Positions 7,596-12,206 of a stretch of 12,206 nucleotides of DNA are shown here, in pieces (position 1 is the first letter of the stretch; the number at the start of each line of letters is the position of its first letter). The stretch spans positions 1 to 12,206 of the forward strand of contig JAFOJB010000589.1 in NCBI GenBank assembly GCA_017420455.1, written 5' to 3'. A program made the position numbers and the translations under genes. Source of the stretch: Blautia sp. Its GTDB lineage: Bacteria; Bacillota; Clostridia; Lachnospirales; Lachnospiraceae. The notes beneath the pieces are model-generated. The model was not told the DNA's origin and did not search any database. It saw only the letters and a program-made list of their open reading frames with translations.

Positions 7596-7614
7596 ATCAT
7601 AAAGCATTTATGAT
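7596..7614. promoter_or_regulatory. Perfect inverted repeat at the transcription start, candidate operator
   Basis: ATCATAAA (7596-7603) and TTTATGAT (7607-7614) are exact complements around a 3-nt GCA centre, 19 bp in all. The repeat starts 4 nt after the -10 box and covers the predicted start site, the classic position for a repressor to block initiation. An adjacent 10-bp palindrome ATAATATTAT (7588-7597) overlaps the -10. In the transcript the 3-nt loop is tight and the stem AT-rich, so a DNA site seems likelier than an RNA hairpin. Confidence 0.5.
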
Positions 7615-7632
7615 CAAGGTGGGAGAAGAGCC

Positions 7633-9954
7633 ATGCGAAAAAAATATACCATCGGCGTAATGGTCGGAAATGCCAGCGCGCCGCATACCAGATTACTCAT
7701 GGAAGGAATCTGGGAGTCCGCAAAGGAAAACGATGTAAACCTCGTCTCTTTTCTCGGTATTCACAGCAGTTATTATTACAGAACATATTTTGGTGAGAAC
7801 CTGGATGAGGATTTCGACTACCAGTTTAATACCGTTTATGATTATACCCGCCTGTTTCAGGTGGACGCCCTTGTCGTATTCTATGGCAACCTGGCCAATT
7901 ATCTGGAAATCAATGACAAATACGCTTTCCTGTCCCGCTATGACCAGGTTCCCATCGTTCTCCTGGAGGAAACCGACGATACCGGTAAATACCCCTATGT
8001 AACCGTGGACAACTATCTCTCCATGCAGAGACTTGTAGAGCATCTGATCGTAGAGCATGGTTACCGAAGATTCGCCTTTCTGGCCGGCCCCTTCGGTATC
8101 ACGGATTCAGAAAACCGCTTCCGGGCCTTTCTGGATACTCTGGAGAAATACGGTCTCTCTTTCGACCCTGCCTTTCTTCAGTATGGAGATTTCAGCGAGT
8201 GCGTGGAAGAACAGGCGCGGCGGCTGCTGGATCTGTATCCGGGCTATGATGCCCTCATCTGCGCCAATGACCTGATGGCAAAAACCGTTTACAGGGAGTG
8301 TGAAAAGCGGGGGATCGTTGTCGGAAAGGATGTGGCCGTCACAGGCTTCGACGATATTCCCAGCGCGGTTTACCAGGACCCGCCTCTTACCACAGTACTG
8401 CAGGATTCCTGCTCCATGGGGAGAACGGCTCTTTACATGGCCGTAAAGCTATGTCAGGGAATTCCTCAACAGCCCTTTATCATGCCCGGAATCCTGAAGC
8501 TGAGAGAATCCTGCGGATGCCGGGGAATCCGCAGGACAGCCTCCGGCATCCCGGCGGGAAATGCAGAAGTTTCCTTCCCTTCCTCTCTGCCGGACTACGT
8601 CCGGGCAATCGCCGGAGGTATCCTGTATCCGGGAGCCACAGAAAAAGCCCGGCGCAAGGTGTATGAGACACTCCTCAGATGTCTTTCCATGGATCTTTCC
8701 TCCTCCAGGATCAATCCCGAATTCTTTGCCAGCCTGGAGCAGCTTTTTGAAAAAGATCTGATCCGTTCCTTTTCTTCCCCCGCTTTGTCCGCAAGCCTTG
8801 GGGATTACCTCCGGAAACGCCTGGCGGCACTTTTTCAGAAGGCGGATCATTATGACGAAGCCGTCGAAAACCTGATCGACCTCTGGCGCGGAGTGGACCA
8901 GATGGTCTCGGCAAAAACCCTCCTGGAGATTGAGGAAGAATACCTGGTTTTTCAGCAGAAATCCTGGCTTCTCCCGAATATCACCACGGATCTTCTGAAC
9001 CATCTGCATGACGACGCATACTTTTATAACAATACCCTGCAGAAGCTGGCGGCCCTCGGGCTTTCCAATTCCTTCCTGCTTCTGTTCCGGGAGCCGGTGC
9101 GGCATCTCCCCACAGAGGAATGGACTTGTCCGGAGGAGATGCTTCTCGCCGCTTCTTTTACAGAAGGGGAACTGCTTTCTTATTCTCCGGAGGACCGTCC
9201 GGTCTTCCGGGCCGGAAGCATCTCTCTGGACAGACAGAACGGCGAAACCGGCAATTACTGTGTTTTCTGCCTTTTTTCCGGGGAACTCCAGTATGGGATC
9301 CTGGTAGCGGAAATCGAATTGTCCCAGCTGGCCCTTTCGTACCTGATCAGCACGCAGGTCGGAAATGCCATGAGATACCAGCACATCTCAAAGGTAAAGG
9401 AGAATACCCAGACGGAGCTGGAAAAACTGGTGGCGGAAATCAATGAAAAGAACGAGATCCTCAACTTCCTCTCAGAGTATGATTCCCTCACCGGGTGCCT
9501 GAACCGCAGGGGCTTCATGGAGAACGCTCTGCACCTTTTCCATATGAAGCCCGGGAGAGAAGCTGTGCTGATGGTGATGGATCTGGATCATCTGAAAGAG
9601 ATCAACGATACGTTCGGGCATCTGGAAGGAGATTTCGCCCTGAAAGAATGCGCCTCCATTCTGCAGAGTCTGGCAGGAAATAATGGTATCACCGGCAGAA
9701 TCGGCGGGGATGAATTCCTGGCAATGATCATACCGGACGAGCCTCTTCCGGCAGAGGAGATCTATGCCAGGATTCAGAAGGATTTTGAGGATTTCAATGC
9801 TGTCAGCGGCAAGCCGTATTATGTGGAGGCTTCCCTCGGCATCATCTCCTTTGTTACCTCCCAGGTTACGATCACGGACCTGATCCAGGAAGCCGATAAA
9901 GTACTGTATCTGAATAAAAAGAACCGGCGTCCTACTCCGGAAAAGAGCGGATAA
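7633..9954 (+). CDS. Soluble LacI-type ligand-binding domain fused to a GGDEF diguanylate cyclase
   Basis: A 773-residue protein predicted to make cyclic-di-GMP from two GTP under control of a small ligand. Residues 5-about 290 form a periplasmic-binding-protein fold of the LacI/GalR sensor type (VTVDNYLSM, HGYRRFAFLAGP, ALICANDLMA, VAVTGFDDIPSAVYQDPPLTTV), but the usual N-terminal helix-turn-helix is absent and there is no signal peptide, so sensing should be cytoplasmic. An RESCGC motif (291-296) closes this domain. Residues about 320-580 are a helical and possibly GAF-like region, 582-614 a probable signalling coiled coil, and 615-760 the cyclase. The catalytic GGDEF (691-695), metal Asp650, and guanine contacts Asn658 and Asp667 are intact. 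The inhibitory RxxD site is replaced by glycines at 682 and 685, so product inhibition through it is unlikely. The start has GGGAG upstream. The ligand is unknown; a sugar or related metabolite is the family-based guess. Confidence 0.9.
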   Translation: MRKKYTIGVMVGNASAPHTRLLMEGIWESAKENDVNLVSFLGIHSSYYYRTYFGENLDEDFDYQFNTVYDYTRLFQVDALVVFYGNLANYLEINDKYAFLSRYDQVPIVLLEETDDTGKYPYVTVDNYLSMQRLVEHLIVEHGYRRFAFLAGPFGITDSENRFRAFLDTLEKYGLSFDPAFLQYGDFSECVEEQARRLLDLYPGYDALICANDLMAKTVYRECEKRGIVVGKDVAVTGFDDIPSAVYQDPPLTTVLQDSCSMGRTALYMAVKLCQGIPQQPFIMPGILKLRESCGCRGIRRTASGIPAGNAEVSFPSSLPDYVRAIAGGILYPGATEKARRKVYETLLRCLSMDLSSSRINPEFFASLEQLFEKDLIRSFSSPALSASLGDYLRKRLAALFQKADHYDEAVENLIDLWRGVDQMVSAKTLLEIEEEYLVFQQKSWLLPNITTDLLNHLHDDAYFYNNTLQKLAALGLSNSFLLLFREPVRHLPTEEWTCPEEMLLAASFTEGELLSYSPEDRPVFRAGSISLDRQNGETGNYCVFCLFSGELQYGILVAEIELSQLALSYLISTQVGNAMRYQHISKVKENTQTELEKLVAEINEKNEILNFLSEYDSLTGCLNRRGFMENALHLFHMKPGREAVLMVMDLDHLKEINDTFGHLEGDFALKECASILQSLAGNNGITGRIGGDEFLAMIIPDEPLPAEEIYARIQKDFEDFNAVSGKPYYVEASLGIISFVTSQVTITDLIQEADKVLYLNKKNRRPTPEKSG

Positions 9955-9978
9955 AGCAGATCTTTTCCGGAGGACGCC
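9926..9978. repeat. Inverted repeat across the stop codon of the diguanylate cyclase gene
   Basis: GGCGTCCT-ACT-CCGGAAAAGA (9926-9946) pairs over 18 bp with TCTTTTCCGGAGGACGCC (9961-9978); only a 3-nt ACT bulge interrupts it. The stop codon (9952-9954) sits in the 14-nt loop. Only a weak T-rich stretch (TTCTCC) follows. It stands 11 nt before a second hairpin (9990-10032), so the pair probably acts in 3'-end formation or mRNA protection. Confidence 0.6.
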
Positions 9979-9989
9979 TTCTCCATGCA

Positions 9990-10032
9990 GCAGGGGCTGT
10001 GAAAAAGCGCTTACCTTTTTCACAGCCCCTGC
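9990..10032. terminator. Long perfect hairpin between convergent genes, terminator-like
   Basis: A 17-nt arm GCAGGGGCTGTGAAAAA (9990-10006) is exactly complementary to 10016-10032 around a 9-nt loop. It lies 35 nt after the cyclase stop and 7 nt beyond the stop of the EAL gene, the expected place for a shared bidirectional terminator. The A and T runs lie at the loop side of the stem rather than after it, so no standard U-tract follows on either strand. The palindrome AAGCGCTT spans the inner stem and loop. Confidence 0.6.
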
Positions 10033-10039
10033 AATATTC

Positions 10040-11818
10040 TTATGATTCTCCCTCTTCTGATTCTTTCTCTTCTGATTCTTTCTCTTTTGATTCCTTTTCT
10101 TTGAAGGATTTCTCTTCCTGTTCTTTCTTTTTCACAAGAAATGCTTCAAATTCGTCTGCCGGGAGCGGCTTTGAAAAATAGTATCCCTGCACAATATCAC
10201 AGCCCATGGTCCTGAGCGTCAGCAGCTGTTCTTCCGTCTCAACGCCCTCGGCAATCGTCGGAGCCTCCAGAGCATCCGCCAGCTGGATCACAATCCCCAG
10301 AAGGCGCGTGTCCTTCCGTTCCTTGAAGGCGTTGCGGATAAACTGCATATCCAGCTTCAGAGCGTCGATGGGCAGAGAGGAGATCATGTTCAGAGAGGAA
10401 TATCCGGAGCCGAAATCGTCCATTTCGATCCGGAATCCCATGGACCGAAGCTTCTCGACCTTTTCCACGATCTGTTCAGAATCCTCCGTATAGGCAGACT
10501 CTGTGATCTCCAGCAGCAGTTCTTTGTAATCCAGGCCGTTTTCCTTCACGATCCCGTCCATCTTTTCGATCAGGTAGGGATCATCCATGTCGATGCGGGA
10601 GACATTGACAGAAACAGGGAGGGATATTCCCAGCCTTTCTTTCCAGTCGCGTACCTGGGCTGCGGTTTCACGCCAGACATATTCATCCAGTTCCTGAACA
10701 AGACCATTCTTTTCAAACAGCGGAATGAAGATTCCCGGACTCACCATACCCAGCTCCGGATGATTCCAGCGGACCAGTGCCTCTGCGCTGCAAAGTACCG
10801 GCTTCTCCGGACGGATATCGAATTTCGGCTGGAAGAAGACCTTGAACCTCTTTTCCTCGATCGAAGCCGGGAAGTCCTCGATCAGCTGTTCGGCAAAGAT
10901 CTCCGATTCATGCAGCGTCTTATCATAGATTCCGATCGTCCTGGTAAAGCTGTTTTTTACGGTATCGGCGGCCAGCTTGGCGCGATCAAACCGGCGCTCG
11001 ATATCTATGGTTTTATCCACATCAGAATACACACCCATACGCAGCCGGATACGGGATTCGTTTCTTCCTTTCCTGCTCAACGTGACAGACGCGTTTTCCA
11101 GGAAAACTGCGTAATCCTCTCTGTGCGGACAATAAACCAGGAAGGTATCCGCTTCCCGGCGGCAGACGATCCCGCCGTCCTCCCTGACAATATCCCGGAG
11201 CTTCTCCCCGATACGCCGCAGGACATCGTCGCCATAGGCTTTTCCGTATCGCTCGTTGATCATATGGAAGTGGTTGATATCCAGTACGATGGCATCGGCA
11301 GGCAGATCCTTGTGATATACATCGAACTGCGCAACGTAGCGATAGAAATATTCGCGGTTGTAAAGTCCGGTCAGAGTATCACGTTCTGTGGAACGGATAA
11401 GGTCCTGGTCCTCCGACAACTCAATGGTACGCAGAACCCGGGCGAGCACCACCTTCGGCTGCGGATATGGCTTGGGGATAAAGTCGATTGCGCCGATGGT
11501 AAGGCTTTCCACCTCTGCGTTCTTTTCCGCCGTCATGACAATGACCGGAACCCGGGAAGTCTGAGGATCCGCCTTTATCTGCCGCAGTACATCGAGCCCA
11601 TGCATATCCGGCAGATTGAGATCCAGCAGGATCAGGCTGAAAGCGTCACTTTCGGAAAAGAACATCTCCAGAGCTTCCTTCCCTGTCCCGGCCATGAACA
11701 GCTCATAGCTCTCCTCCAGCATAAACCGCAGCATCTCCTGGTTTACCGGTTCATCCTCGACAATCAATATACGCCGCTTCATATTCGCGGTTTGAAATTT
11801 CAACTGGCTGTTTGGCAT
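10040..11818 (-). CDS. Response regulator with REC, degenerate GGDEF and EAL domains (cyclic-di-GMP phosphodiesterase)
   Basis: A 592-residue protein. The REC domain (about 14-135) has the acidic pair Glu21/Asp22, phospho-acceptor Asp66 in LLDLNLP, Thr96 and Lys116. The GGDEF domain (about 145-300) keeps the substrate-contact positions Asp180, Asn188 and Asp197, but its signature is EADTF (222-226), so it should not make cyclic-di-GMP; it may bind GTP as a regulator. The EAL domain (about 308-560) keeps the catalytic set: EAL 346-348, Asn405, Glu437, Asp467/Asp468 in DDFG, Lys488, Glu524 and Gln544, so hydrolysis to pGpG is expected. The protein ends in a Lys/Glu/Ser tail encoded by a 15-bp repeat. 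The start at 11818 has AGGAGGT 8 nt upstream; Met13 has none. It lies 54 nt downstream of the Hpt gene, the likely phosphoryl donor or partner. Confidence 0.93.
   Translation of the reverse strand: MPNSQLKFQTANMKRRILIVEDEPVNQEMLRFMLEESYELFMAGTGKEALEMFFSESDAFSLILLDLNLPDMHGLDVLRQIKADPQTSRVPVIVMTAEKNAEVESLTIGAIDFIPKPYPQPKVVLARVLRTIELSEDQDLIRSTERDTLTGLYNREYFYRYVAQFDVYHKDLPADAIVLDINHFHMINERYGKAYGDDVLRRIGEKLRDIVREDGGIVCRREADTFLVYCPHREDYAVFLENASVTLSRKGRNESRIRLRMGVYSDVDKTIDIERRFDRAKLAADTVKNSFTRTIGIYDKTLHESEIFAEQLIEDFPASIEEKRFKVFFQPKFDIRPEKPVLCSAEALVRWNHPELGMVSPGIFIPLFEKNGLVQELDEYVWRETAAQVRDWKERLGISLPVSVNVSRIDMDDPYLIEKMDGIVKENGLDYKELLLEITESAYTEDSEQIVEKVEKLRSMGFRIEMDDFGSGYSSLNMISSLPIDALKLDMQFIRNAFKERKDTRLLGIVIQLADALEAPTIAEGVETEEQLLTLRTMGCDIVQGYYFSKPLPADEFEAFLVKKKEQEEKSFKEKESKEKESEEKESEEGES
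10043..10102. repeat. Four tandem 15-bp repeats at the 3' end of the EAL gene
   Basis: Four units start at 10043, 10058, 10073 and 10088, each beginning TGATTC; the second and third differ by one base. On the coding (minus) strand they encode KEKES, KEKES, EEKES and EEGES at residues 573-592. Because the unit is a multiple of three, slippage would change tail length without changing the frame. Confidence 0.85.
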
Positions 11819-11826
11819 ATTATAGG

Positions 11827-11833
11827 ACCTCCT
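11827..11833 (-). promoter_or_regulatory. Strong ribosome binding site of the REC-GGDEF-EAL gene
   Basis: On the minus strand this reads AGGAGGT, 8 nt before the ATG at 11818. It selects that start over the internal Met at 11782, which lies just before the first REC strand but has no Shine-Dalgarno. Confidence 0.85.
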
Positions 11834-11872
11834 GTCAGGAAAAACCGAAAGCCAGATACTCCGGTCATATCC

Positions 11873-12206
11873 TTAATCATTCAGCATGCGGGCTTTTTCC
11901 AGCTGCTCCATGACCTGCGCAAGCAGATCATTCGCATCGGACATTTCATCCTTCCCGCGCAGAAGCTCTGTCAGTTTGCTGAGCGGCGTATAGATCGGCG
12001 TCAGTGCCAGGTTGCCGATCACACCCTTGAGCGCATGCGCAGCTTCAAATGCTTCCTTCACATCGCCGGAATTTACCGCATTCTTCAGCTTGTCGAAATT
12101 AGCATCGTTAAGTCCCATATTTACCATTCTCAGATAAAAAGATTCGTTATTTACGCACCGGCCGAGCCCCTGCTCTGTATCTGCTCCGTATTCCTTCAGC
12201 TTTTCC
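11873..12206 (-). CDS. Hpt (histidine phosphotransfer) domain protein, 5' end cut by the window edge
   Basis: The frame stays open from the stop at 11873 to the window edge, giving about 110 residues. An ATG at 12127 exists, but the residues before it (EKLKEYGADTEQGL, then NNESFYLRMV) form the normal first helices of an Hpt domain, so the real start is just outside the window. The phospho-accepting histidine lies in AAHALKG (codon 12035-12037), followed by the GNLAL helix turn, the hallmark of Hpt four-helix bundles. Such proteins relay a phosphoryl group between receiver domains. The stop lies 54 nt upstream of the REC-GGDEF-EAL gene, so exchange with that REC domain is likely. No sensor kinase is in the window, but one may lie further upstream. 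Confidence 0.9.
   Translation of the reverse strand, partial: EKLKEYGADTEQGLGRCVNNESFYLRMVNMGLNDANFDKLKNAVNSGDVKEAFEAAHALKGVIGNLALTPIYTPLSKLTELLRGKDEMSDANDLLAQVMEQLEKARMLND

Noticed and set aside
8449..9384. Minus-strand open frame of 311 codons inside the sensor-cyclase gene
   Set aside because: It overlaps the middle region of a continuous multi-domain protein, with no motifs of its own.
11819..11824. TATAAT on the minus strand directly before the EAL gene start
   Set aside because: It sits between a strong ribosome binding site and the ATG, so a promoter here could not give the normal leader; it is probably chance AT-rich spacer.

Overview
The window looks like a chromosomal segment of a Clostridia-class Firmicute, most likely a Lachnospiraceae member. 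That rests on moderately GC-rich coding sequence, AGGAGG-type ribosome binding sites, sigma-A-like promoters with extended -10 elements, and the gene families present. I assign this from general recognition, not from a database search. Almost all of the DNA is coding. I see no RNA genes, CRISPR arrays, insertion sequences or prophage genes.

Layout. The left edge (2-1372, +) is the 3' part of a DUF1846 family gene. It ends at a strong bidirectional hairpin terminator (1392-1433). Facing it is a five-gene minus-strand cluster that starts at a recognisable promoter (7503-7531). In transcription order it encodes a GNAT acetyltransferase (6897-7469), a large translational GTPase of the Tet(M)/EF-G type fused to a C-terminal Rae1/YacP-like NYN endoribonuclease domain (4127-6871), a GreA-type transcription elongation factor (3605-4105), a sugar nucleotidyltransferase (2653-3585) and UDP-glucose 4-epimerase galE (1528-2541). 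The first four genes are 17-25 nt apart, which suggests one transcript. galE is separated by 111 nt containing a stem-loop.

Divergent from this cluster is a gene (7633-9954, +) for a soluble LacI-type ligand-binding domain, without DNA-binding domain, joined to an active-looking GGDEF diguanylate cyclase. Its promoter has an extended -10 followed at once by a perfect 8+8 bp inverted repeat, a candidate operator. It converges on a minus-strand pair at the right edge: an Hpt phosphotransfer protein (11873 to beyond the window) followed by a REC-degenerate GGDEF-EAL response regulator (10040-11818). Two tandem hairpins separate the convergent genes.

Two themes stand out. The first is a stalled-machinery theme: a GTPase expected to bind the ribosomal A-site region carries a nuclease domain related to one that cleaves mRNA in the A site, and it lies next to a factor that rescues backtracked RNA polymerase. 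The second is a compact cyclic-di-GMP module: a ligand-sensing synthase opposite a phosphorelay-controlled phosphodiesterase. The GTPase-NYN fusion is the most promising candidate for an undescribed function. The fusion is directly visible in the sequence; its role is inference.
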